DNA of 64,000 bases from Hydractinia symbiolongicarpus (lineage: Eukaryota > Cnidaria > Hydrozoa > Anthoathecata > Hydractiniidae), in NCBI RefSeq assembly GCF_029227915.1, contig NC_079877.1, positions 10,155,851-10,219,850 of the forward strand, given 5' to 3'. The notes under the pieces are model-generated. The model was not told the DNA's origin, did no database searches, and saw only the letters and a program-made list of their open reading frames with translations. Made by a program: the position numbers and the translations under genes. Every line of letters begins with the position of its first letter. The first letter of the stretch is position 1. Of this stretch, positions 55,902 through 64,000 are shown in pieces.

Positions 55902-56246
55902 TTATAAGCGCATTTTAAGAATATCGATATTTGGCTGGGCTTTGCCTTTTTGAGGCTCTGGATTAGTCTCTGGCTTGTTACATTCATTTCCACCCCTGCT
56001 AAATTTGTACCACACGCCTACTCTTATGGCAAGCACGGCCAAGGTCCCATGCATGTATAAATCCGTTGACTTGCTAGATCCCGCGACAGGTTCTTGATCA
56101 TCTGGTGAAGGACCTTTGCCCAAGTTCTTCTGTAAGTTGGCCTTGTTCTTCCGGTTCCATTTGGCAAGTCTCTTGCCAGCTGGAAAACTACCCTCGTTCT
56201 TCTTGGTTATTACCCTCCCCTCTTGTTTCCCTTCTTGTTCACTCAT
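55902..56246 (-). CDS. Small single-pass membrane protein, outer Polinton (intact)
   Basis: 114 codons without a break: polar, basic N-terminus (MSEQEGKQEGRVITKKNEG, AKWNRKNKANLQKN), acidic linker, one hydrophobic segment (YMHGTLAVLAIRVGVWYKF) and a polar tail. Its start is four codons from the stop of the upstream gene's hairpin. One of the few undamaged genes here. Function unknown. Confidence 0.6.
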   Translation of the reverse strand: MSEQEGKQEGRVITKKNEGSFPAGKRLAKWNRKNKANLQKNLGKGPSPDDQEPVAGSSKSTDLYMHGTLAVLAIRVGVWYKFSRGGNECNKPETNPEPQKGKAQPNIDILKMRL

Positions 56247-56276
56247 TTGTTATAAGCCCTAAAACTTATAACAAAT
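56245..56276. terminator. 12-bp perfect stem-loop between two minus-strand genes
   Basis: ATTTGTTATAAG at 56245-56256 pairs exactly with 56265-56276. It begins at the stop codon of the 56276-56499 gene and reaches the next ATG. Confidence 0.55.
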
Positions 56277-56499
56277 TACTTCTTTTTTACTACAAGAGAG
56301 ATAGTAAGGCCCTGGTCCTCAAGGATCTCTATGGGGGTGTTTAAATCCCTCTCGAAGTATCTCAGGAACTCACTAAACGTCATGGGTTCTTTCTTTGGTG
56401 GAGCTATTCCAAGCCTCCTCTCCCTCTTCAGCGCCGCTAGCCTGTGCCTCTGAGCAACTCTTCCCGGGTGCTTTTTGGGTACTTAAACCATTTTTCCAT
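56276..56499 (-). pseudogene. Small Polinton protein, ~75 codons, outer copy
   Basis: MEKWFKYPKSTREELLR, a TAG and 1-base shift near 56440, then LKRERRLGIAPPKKEPMTFS, EFLRYFERDLNTPIEILED and LTISLVVKKK. Not recognised. No homolog is found in the deleted inner element. Confidence 0.45.
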
Positions 56500-56530
56500 G
56501 GTCTTGGGTTGCTGTTGATTGATGATAATG

Positions 56531-57118
56531 CTACACGCGCTGCATATCTTTGTTATCTTTATTCTCCTCCACAACCTCTTTCTTATTGCTCATATGCCTC
56601 GCAGTATGGCCCGCTACCAGGTGTGGGGCTAAACACTTCCCAATGGTGCAGTACATAAGAATGCCGAGATCTGTCATAGAGTCTCGGATTATAGGGTCTT
56701 CTTCAATATCTCTGCGCAATTCGTCAACACTGTCAATATCTAGAATATTCCCAATCAAATTTGCATACAGTCTAATCACGTGAGTAGTCAACGCCTTGGC
56801 TGTCTTCTCGCCCTTTTCGTGAAGTTCTCGCTGTACGTACTCGGTATGTACTTTATCGATTGCTTCATCGGAAGCTTTGTCAACAAAGGCCTCTGTGCAT
56901 TTTTGGGGTAGTAGGTGACCCTTGCCCTTACGTAGGGCCTGTTTCAAGACCCGGGCTTAATGGATTTTTTTTTCTATCTGTTCGTATGTTCCTGCAGAAG
57001 CATTGTCGAATAATCCTGCAATATCTGACATTCTCTTTATTATACGTCGATATCGGAAAAGTACATAAGCCATCATGGCATAGGGTAGGATTATAGCAAT
57101 ATACAAACACACCTCCAT
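56531..57118 (-). pseudogene. Conserved membrane-anchored Polinton protein
   Basis: The longest frame opens at 57118 with a membrane helix (VCLYIAIILPYAMMAYVLF) and RYRRIIKR, then continues in the same frame into MSDIAGLFDNASAGTYEQIE at 57031, which has its own TATAATAAA box (57036-57044). Either two overlapping starts or a fusion. A TAA at codon 25 of the inner start is the only break before ALRKGKGHLLPQKCTEAFVD, HVIRLYANLIGNIL and GKCLAPHLVAGHTA. Helical; unknown function. Confidence 0.5.
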
Positions 57119-60100
57119 TTTATTTGCTTAACTGCAAGTGGGGTGGTATGTACACCATCGTCATGCACAACTCTCTTATCGTATAACACCGAGAGCCCGA
57201 GTTTATTCTGTTCATACGTAACCATACCTTGTTTGTGTACCCGAAAACCTACGTTTTTGGCCATGTCCGGACCACCCCTCAGCGCACTCAGGTATCTAAT
57301 CCAGGTTACAGCATTTTGCCTCTTTGAGATGCCTTTACATGAAAATTTCGTACCTTCTTTGCCCTCGATGAAATAGCCCTTAGCTGTCAGGGCAATCATC
57401 CAAAACCCAATGAATTCCGCTTAAAATAACCTTCCTGTTCGACTCGAGTACTTATCAGTGACGAGCCAGTTTTGTACGTCTTTGTCGTACTCGTCAAGCA
57501 GTTCGGGACGAACAAATCCCTCAACTCTTCTCCAAAGATGGCAATATACGCAATGTCAGTGTCCATGTAAATGCACTCAAAGTCTCGACGATCCATGTAC
57601 TTGTTCAGAAAATTGTAGTAAAATTCAAGCATGCGAAGCTGGACTAGTTGGTGCGCTGCAATACCACACTGGTAGGCTCTATCGATAGTACACTTGTGTT
57701 TGCCCCTTCTTATCTCATACGCATTTCCAATTTCTTCAAGGTCCTCGATGTACGGGCTTCGCGTGGCTGCATCAACCTCCTTTCCATCCCTCGTAAACGT
57801 AGTATTTACGTGCCTTGCCATATCTTCAATCATGTTGCCGTAGAAGGAGTTGCCTTTAAACTTTGCCGTATCCCCCAATACATTTATCGGGGTCTTTATC
57901 AGCCTGTCGTCGTGCATCGGCAATCTCTTCCGGGAACCATTCAAAGGGCCTACCTCTAGCATACTTCAGAAGCTGGTAAAAGGCAGTCACTTTCAGCCCG
58001 TAATCAAGGTACCATATTAGCACAGGGTATAAAGTAGGATTGTTTTGGTTTTCATTAATCCTAGAAGCTTACGTGTTCCAGGTGCACGCTTTCGACCCGT
58101 AGTTTTCAAGTATTCTTGCATGTGCTGGGGGATTTGATCATCAGCTATCTCCTTGACGACAAACAGGGGAACCATGTGGTGATGTCGTTGTGGCCACCTT
58201 GATCAACTGCTCCTTCCCACAGGGAAAGTCTCGCATCAGGGTACTTGGGTAGAGCATATTTGCGTCGTACCCTAGAATGGTCCTACACTTGCGGGGTTCG
58301 CACTACACGTGAGATCTGATACCTGTCACGTCTCGTTCGTGGTATCTACAGAATACGATTGCGGAACCAACCACCATCCCCGTCCGCAAAAGGTCGTAGG
58401 CCTCATTTCTCGTGCATTTTCCACAGTCTTTCCGTACCTGTTTACAACTCTTACAACTCTTGGTGTAGCAAGAGTCCTCGCACCTATGTCTGCATGGGTC
58501 TCCCAAAGGGTATAGCTCTAGCTTGGGATTTAACATTAGGGAATTGTTTAGATCGTAGCGCATCGATACACTCGGGATACTTACCGCGTCCTTCAAAATA
58601 TCGATCTCATCCCCATAATACTGCAACCTCGTCTTGTTCACGGCATCAATAAAAGGTTCCACATCGGCTAGGTTGTACTCGCGCAGCCAGTCCATCATGG
58701 TGACACAGCCTCGCCTGTAAAACTCAGCGGGGAATGTCTCGTACTCCTGGCCAGATAGTGTGTTTCTCCCACTTAGACGGCTATAAAAGTCCTCGTGAGC
58801 CACAGGACCAACATGTTCCAACTTATCGTGGCTCGTCAACCATTCATACAGAAAACGAGCTTTTCGAGCTTACATTCCAACGACTTGCACCAGCCGTCAT
58901 AGCTTAGACCAGGAGCAAGGATTTTGTTATCTAGAAATTTAAACCTCGAGGTGGTGAGAAGTCGTTATCTTTTTTTCGCCACCTTAATCTTATCGCCTTG
59001 TGCAAGTGCCACTAGATCAGATTGATGTCGTACTTGCGCTGTTAAACCCTATAACAGCTACTTGCTTTACCCAGTCGTCCCACAACTCCTGGTATTTTTG
59101 AGAGCATATCGAAATCTTCAGGTTTGGGGTACATTCTCTAGACCTCCTCCACAATCAGGGTATGCCTCTTTTCCAGCTCTTCCACAAACTGTTTGACCAA
59201 GACCTTGGGATTTTGGTGCTTGATGAACGTGGGGTCTCCATTCAAACTATCGACAATATCAACACTTATGGGAACATGTCTCGAAAGGTATGTTAGATCA
59301 AAGGTTTGGTGGTAATTTAAAGGTGAGAGAAGGGCTTCAAAGTCGAACACAATGTAGTGTGAATAAGGCTTGAATTCCTTCCGAAAGTACCTCTTGATTT
59401 TGGGTGGTTTCTCACATTCCCAAGCTGTCACGAGGTTGTACCTCTGTTCCCGTATCATCCTTTCCTTAGACTGGGTTGCGGTGTAATGATTCGTGACCGC
59501 TTTGGTTCTCTCGGACAGACAGGCACATCCGTGCCACCTACAGCCGTTGTACTCGTCAACAGTTTTTGTGATAGGTTCATACCCATCTACCTTCCATTCT
59601 TTTTTACCACCATCGATAACACGTTCACCACCATGACCACAGAGCGCGTGATGGATATGTCCTCCGGTTTGTTTTGACATGTATTCCATCCATTTTGAGG
59701 CATTGTAGCTATAATCCCTCATCGTAAAAAACCTTCTCGTCTTGCTCGGCATACGTTTGACCCTCCCACCTTTTCAAATGATGGTCGTCTTGACACCCTC
59801 ACATTCGTTCCTTTTATGCCGCGTGAGATTCCAAACCTCGTTAAAAACTTGGCCACATACTTCGCATTGCCAGTGTTGGGTCAGCACCTCTAAATTCTTA
59901 ATGTAAATACAGTGCCCGTCCAGCATACCAAGATTGATAGTGATGCTTAAACCTTTTTTGTGTTGCTTTTGACCATAGATGAGTCGCTATGGCGCTTTCT
60001 CGGAGTTTGTTATGGGTTCAAAGACCCTAATGTTGACCTTGAATTGCTTGACAACACCCTCCAAATCCACCAGCCTCGTAGGCCTGACGTCCTTACGCTG

Positions 60101-60789
60101 AAGCTTAGGGTCCCCGTAGTACTCTCGAGCTAAGGTTAGAGCTGTCCTTGTTAGAAACTCTGTTCCTCGTTTTACGTTAACCCTATCTCTTACAGCTAAG
60201 CATCTCCAGAAGCATAGGTTGTCCGTTCTGGCATCTTCACCATCCATGGCCTTTTTCGCAGCCAACCTGGGAGAGTCCCGCATCCTAAGAGGGGTTCACG
60301 CGCGCTCACCACCTGAATCTGTAAGTGATCGGAGATAATTTTGCCTTCATACGCTCCTGGGGTCTCGGTGGTCCTAACAGGTGGTAAATAAGCCTTAGTC
60401 CAGAACTCGTGATCCTCCAGATCGAAGCGTTTCTTCTGGCATTCTTCTACAAACGCTTCGATATCCGCTATACTTGACAGCAATCTAAAGCTCTTTGTTT
60501 TGTGGTAATCAGACACATAGCCCGACCTTGTAAATATGACAGCTAAAGCTGTACACAACCTTAACGCGCATGTACACGTGTAGTGTAGTTTTTTAGATAA
60601 TAGCGTCTTTTAGAGGTTGGTTTAGATGCTTGTTGTACCTCCCGAAATTTATTCATTTGCCCTGTTGTAATAGAATGCAACAGTATCCCGCCCACTCTGT
60701 TGTCGATCGGCAAGGGCGTCGTGGGTTGCTGCCACCGGTGCTGACACGCTGCTATATAGTTTACTGATGGCATTCTTAAACCAGCTCAT
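57091..60789 (-). pseudogene. Protein-primed family B DNA polymerase, outer Polinton
   Basis: ATG at 60789 (MSWFKNAIS) just after a TATAATAAA box; the upstream extension to 60906 is terminal-repeat sequence. In order: basic leader; RTDNLCFWRCLA; decayed C2H2 finger; nuclease-like HHALCGHGGERVID to EYNGCRWHGC; exonuclease I YIVFDFEALLSP (intact, unlike P1); GRNTL and GCVTMMDWLREYNLADVE; Cys-rich insertion (CRHRCEDSCYTKSCKSCKQ); motif A near 58240-58277; motif B KFKGNSFYGN and motif C YMDTDIAYIA in an open frame at 57396-57962; thumb to 57091. Eight or more frame breaks. Replicates the element from its ends. Confidence 0.9.
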
Positions 60790-61060
60790 CTTTATTATAT
60801 ACAGAGTTTTTTTGAAAAATGGTGTTTTGGTGCTTTCCCAATTTTTTCCTTCCACTTGCGCATGTGTTGGGGACTTTACCTTGAATTTCATGATTAAACG
60901 CCGCATGATGGGGATTTGTTATGCATAACAACAGATTGTAATGAGGCGTGACAAAAATTGTTGTGACGTCACAAGCAAAATTCTGTATGATATTTTTTAT
61001 GAGAGTTTGACGGTGGTTTTTGAAAAATCCTGGGTATATTCCCTCCATACACTAGCTAAA
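60790..61060. repeat. Outer Polinton right terminal region
   Basis: Noncoding. Holds TATAATAAA (reverse, 60791-60799), a GTGACGTCAC palindrome (about 60963-60972) and the terminal ...CCCTCCATACACTAGCTA, similar to P1's end. No inverted counterpart at 30049. Confidence 0.65.
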
Positions 61061-61189
61061 TGTAGCCATTAAAACTATGCCCGTATATAATACCCTAACA
61101 AGAAAAAACTTCTACAGTTATTGCTAGTAATTAAGAGAAAACTTTAGCTTTGATTGAATCAATTCCTAGACATTTACAGTAACTATTCG

Positions 61190-61280
61190 TGTGGCCCTTA
61201 AGAGAATCCACGCAGTCTTCTTATATCGCATTGCATGCGTCTCGCTACTTACGTTACCATTTTCCGTGACAGGCAGACTT
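61190..61280 (+). repeat. Fragment of the dispersed repeat family in G2 intron 9
   Basis: AGAATCCACGCAGTCTTCTT and CGCATTGCATGCGTCTCGCTA match the tail of the units at 16880-17040 (AAAATCCACGGG..., CGCATTGCGTGCGTCTCGCTA). Absent from G1 intron 9, so inserted after the duplication. Confidence 0.7.
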
Positions 61281-61619
61281 TATAGACTTTTGACAAAATA
61301 TTAAATGTTTTAGTGCTTCTATGAGTCTTTTTGTTTAAAATGCTAGCTTACCTGCGATCTTTCCGTAATTTTGTAGAAACAAGAGGGTTAATAAATCAGA
61401 AAGACGCGTTATATATGCCCCTATAATCATAGCAATAACCACCGTTCGAGTGAATTTCACTACTTCATGTTAACAGGCGGGCAAAAAAGTACGAAAGAAT
61501 GCACAAAGTGTAAGCTCAATCCAACTAGAACGATTAGTCACAGCGTGTATCGCTGAAATAACAGACATGTTTCACGGACAACAACCTAGTTACAATAGAT
61601 TAAGAACAACCCAGTTGTA

Positions 61620-62419
61620 TTATTGAAGATATTATTTCGGTTTGTCTGTTCAGTGTTCATATTACTGTGGAAAGTTTATCATTTCTTGAACATGATAGAT
61701 TAGTAGGCGACGTTTCGGGAGATCCTTCTCCCATCATCGGGCAAAGTAAAATGATATTGAGCATGTATTTATATAATTGCAGAGGATCGAAATTCATAAA
61801 AATTAACCAATCAGAAACGAGCTGATAATTACAGTTAATTACGGTAATAACATTTTCGGACCTAGATGTAGGTAACTACTTCTTCTGTAGGGCTGGTAAC
61901 CAAATCTCAGGAAGTTGATACGAGATGCTGTTAATGTGTTTTTTACGTTCTACACTGTTGATGGTTTCTTTAATCTTTCTGGCCGTTGTTCTGGATTCTC
62001 TGTCAATGATTTTCTTCTCATCCCAATTAAACTGATGACTTCTGCTCCAGCTGTGGTCCGCAATTTTGTTTTTCTTCACATCTCCGTTTTTCACTGTGCG
62101 CATATGTTCTTGTACTCGTTGCTTAAACTTTCTTTTTGTTTCGCCTATATACACTGCATCACAATCTTTACACGGGATTTCGTAAACAACATTTCTTTGT
62201 GCTTCCAGGTTTATTTGGTCTTTTGGTTTAGACAAAGTGCTTCTTAGGGTGTCCTTAGAGTTAAGAATACATTTGATCTTGTGTTGTCTTAAGACTCGAC
62301 GAAGGATCTCGCTGGTACCTGGTACGAAGGGTAGGAATGCTGATGCGATAAATTCCTCTGATGTTTCCTTGTTGTCTCCGTTGCATCTTCTCTTCATTTT
62401 ATTTTCTACTTGTGTGATG
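61620..62419 (-). mobile_element. Penelope-like retroelement fragment
   Basis: An 800-bp insertion absent from G1, flanked by the 11-bp duplication ACCCAGTTGTA (61609-61619 and 62420-62430). It encodes a GIY-YIG endonuclease end; downstream noncoding sequence holds the GACGTTTCGGGAGATCCTTC word typical of these elements. 5'-truncated: no reverse transcriptase. Confidence 0.8.
61876..62419 (-). pseudogene. GIY-YIG endonuclease domain of a Penelope-like element
   Basis: The frame continues upstream to 62448, but those codons are host intron; the element part starts inside the insertion. Reads FVPGTSEILRRVLRQHKIK, NVVYEIPCKDCDAVYIGETK (GIY-YIG core with CxxC) and RKFKQRVQEHM, then ADHSWSRSHQFNWDEKKIID (catalytic Glu/His region) and RKIKETINS. 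Open to its stop at 61876. In Penelope-like elements it nicks target DNA for reverse transcription; here it is only a C-terminal fragment. Confidence 0.8.
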
Positions 62420-62484
62420 ACCCAGTTGTAGTTGTGACTGTGAGCCAATGTTTACTTTTTCTGTTTGGCCACATTCATCAAATA

Positions 62485-62616
62485 GCCATAAAAATCATTG
62501 GCAAAAACAGTATGTCCAGACTCATAGATGGATTCTTTGATTTTTCTGCAATTACAACAATGATGTTATTTGCATCATGGTTATTGTATATTTTGCATTC
62601 ATTATCAGTGAACTAA
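62485..62616 (+). other. Conserved open segment in G2 intron 9
   Basis: Positional homolog of 8000-8200: IGKNSMSRLIDG and ITTMMLFASWLL. See that entry. Confidence 0.3.
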
Positions 62617-62774
62617 GTTTTTTATGTACATCGTTATAGAGAAATGAAAAGGTGCTATTGAGTGAGAAAATTTTTTAATAAATTTTTGCAGTATCGTTTG
62701 ACAGTAGTGATTATGACAGATTATGACTCATTATAGATGTGTATGTTATTTTATTTTCCTTTACCTTGTTGTAG

Positions 62775-63548
62775 GACGCTGGGAGAAGTTTCATGGTTAT
62801 TGGAAGTTTTTTGTGTTTCGCACGTTATGTTTCTTGGACCTTCACCGCTTCTTCGCTACTTTATACCAGCGTGAGTGGTGTATTTATTTTGTGACGTAAA
62901 AGTAACTCTTGACCCTTTGAGACTGTTGACTTACTATAAAAATGCGTGTGGCAAAGTCAGAAAATTTCCTTACGTGAAATTACAGCCCTTCCATTTTGTT
63001 TTACTTATAACTTTTGGAAGTTCACACCCAAAAACAAAATTTAAGAAAATGCTTAAACACCTAAAAGTTAACGGGTTTGTTTCAATCAATCCGATAAATT
63101 AAATACACGGACCTAATGATGTTAGCTGTTAGTTGAAAACGGATTTACACACAAATAACGATAGAAAACATGACGCTAATGAATTTCTTAAACACATATT
63201 TTTGCAATTTTGATAATCCTACAATCCTAGTTAAATATTGTTCCAAAAGTGCAAATGCACTTTAACAAGTTTAGATTTCACCAATCTAATACAAATATCC
63301 GTGGTGATGAATTCAAAACATTTTATAGACATGGTCTGGCGCAGTAAATACTCAACTGAAACAAATTCCATGTGAAAAAGGTGGTAGATTTTGATTTAGA
63401 AAATTGCTCATTTTACGCTTTATTCATTTGATAAATATTCCTAATACTTCAGTCATCTCTGGGTGACGTGCGTATCTTTAGCAGTGATTGGTATCACAGT
63501 TAGCTTCTGTTATGTTCCAGTGATTGGTCATTTGCGAAAAAGTGCCAT
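62775..63548 (+). pseudogene. SLC18B1-like: MFS transporter G2, exons 10-11 (frameshifted)
   Basis: Exon 10 (62775-62871) reads DAGRSFMVIGSFLCFARY and then shifts: one A of the TATATG seen in G1 is missing near 62830, so GPSPLLRYF is in another frame. Exon 11 (63453-63548) reads HLWVTCVSLAVIGITVSFCY and is open, ending at AT|GTAAGT. Later exons lie beyond the window. The 1-base deletion and the 32.8-kb intron argue that the product is not made in full. Confidence 0.8.
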
Positions 63549-64000
63549 GTAAGTTAATCAATTCTTTTAGCTTGTGATTATGGTGACGCTTGCTAGTTGT
63601 TGCTGAATTATTGTAATAAAAGTCAAGGAGGGGTGGCTACAGTTGCTTTTTTAATCTTCGGTTTGGCATATTGTCCTACAAAAGATGTTTTTTGCAATTG
63701 ATTTTTCTTAAAACAGTGGTATCCATTCATTTCTTTGATAAAATCTTCCTATAATTAACTAACATTTGGAGTTAAAAAAAATGTTAAACCATTGCAGTGC
63801 CGTAGCTATATAATGACGTTCTATTAAGTATAAACTGTTCCTGAATATTGAAGAAGATTTCTTTCGTATGAAAAGAGTTCACAAAATACGTTTGGAAGCT
63901 TTTTTCAATCCGGAAGGTTCGCTATTTTAAATAAAGAGTGAAAAGAATACCAAAGCAATTGGATAGAAACGTTAAGTCCTAGTGAATGACTTCTTAGATT
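63549..64000. other. G2 intron 11, to the window edge
   Basis: Homologous to G1 intron 11 (9109-9585) at roughly 75-80%. No other feature seen. Confidence 0.7.

Noticed and set aside
61876-62448. Start of the GIY-YIG protein at 62448
   Set aside because: The first codons fall outside the insertion border at 62419-62430 and are host intron sequence also found in G1.

Overview
The window is animal DNA: AT-rich, with genes split into short exons by phase-consistent GT-AG introns, and with many eukaryotic mobile elements. My best guess is a cnidarian, possibly a hydrozoan. I infer this from the style of the Polinton (Maverick) proteins and from a small secreted-peptide gene; no single sequence proves it.

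Host genes. Two paralogous multi-exon major facilitator transporters resembling SLC18B1 lie head to tail on the + strand. The first (G1) shows exons 5-16 at 3812-11321. The second (G2) shows exons 1-9 at 23274-29939 and exons 10-11 at 62775-63548. Between them (11322-23273) lie an array of a short repeat family, the first exons of a secreted-peptide gene (18774-19403) and a dead LINE tail (20836-21262).

Virus-like elements. Two Polinton insertions hit different introns of the two paralogs. The first (P1) enters from the left edge, shows only its DNA polymerase end (1-3148) and stops near 3450 inside G1 intron 4. The second fills 30049-61060 inside G2 intron 9 and is nested. An outer Polinton (30049-38023 plus 51527-61060) has an inner, differently terminated and polymerase-less Polinton (38024-51526) inserted in reverse inside its integrase gene. 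A piggyBac element (39584-43136, TTAA target duplication) then sits inside the ATPase gene of the inner copy. With the insertions set aside, the two Polintons are collinear: DUF4116-like repeat protein, small membrane protein, zinc ribbon, a conserved 190-residue protein, membrane and capsid-region proteins, likely major capsid protein, integrase, an acidic-tailed protein, BRO/DUF3627-like protein, FtsK/HerA-type packaging ATPase. The outer copy continues with zinc-ribbon/HNH proteins, small membrane proteins and protein-primed family B DNA polymerase.

Most Polinton genes carry frameshifts or stops, so they are fossils, but the regulatory layout is still legible. Many genes start within a few bases of a TATAATAAA-like box, and perfect 12-15 bp stem-loops follow several stop codons. 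G2 itself looks dead: a 31-kb insertion, a 1-base deletion in exon 10 and a lysine in the conserved GPxxGG motif. G1 looks intact as far as it can be seen.
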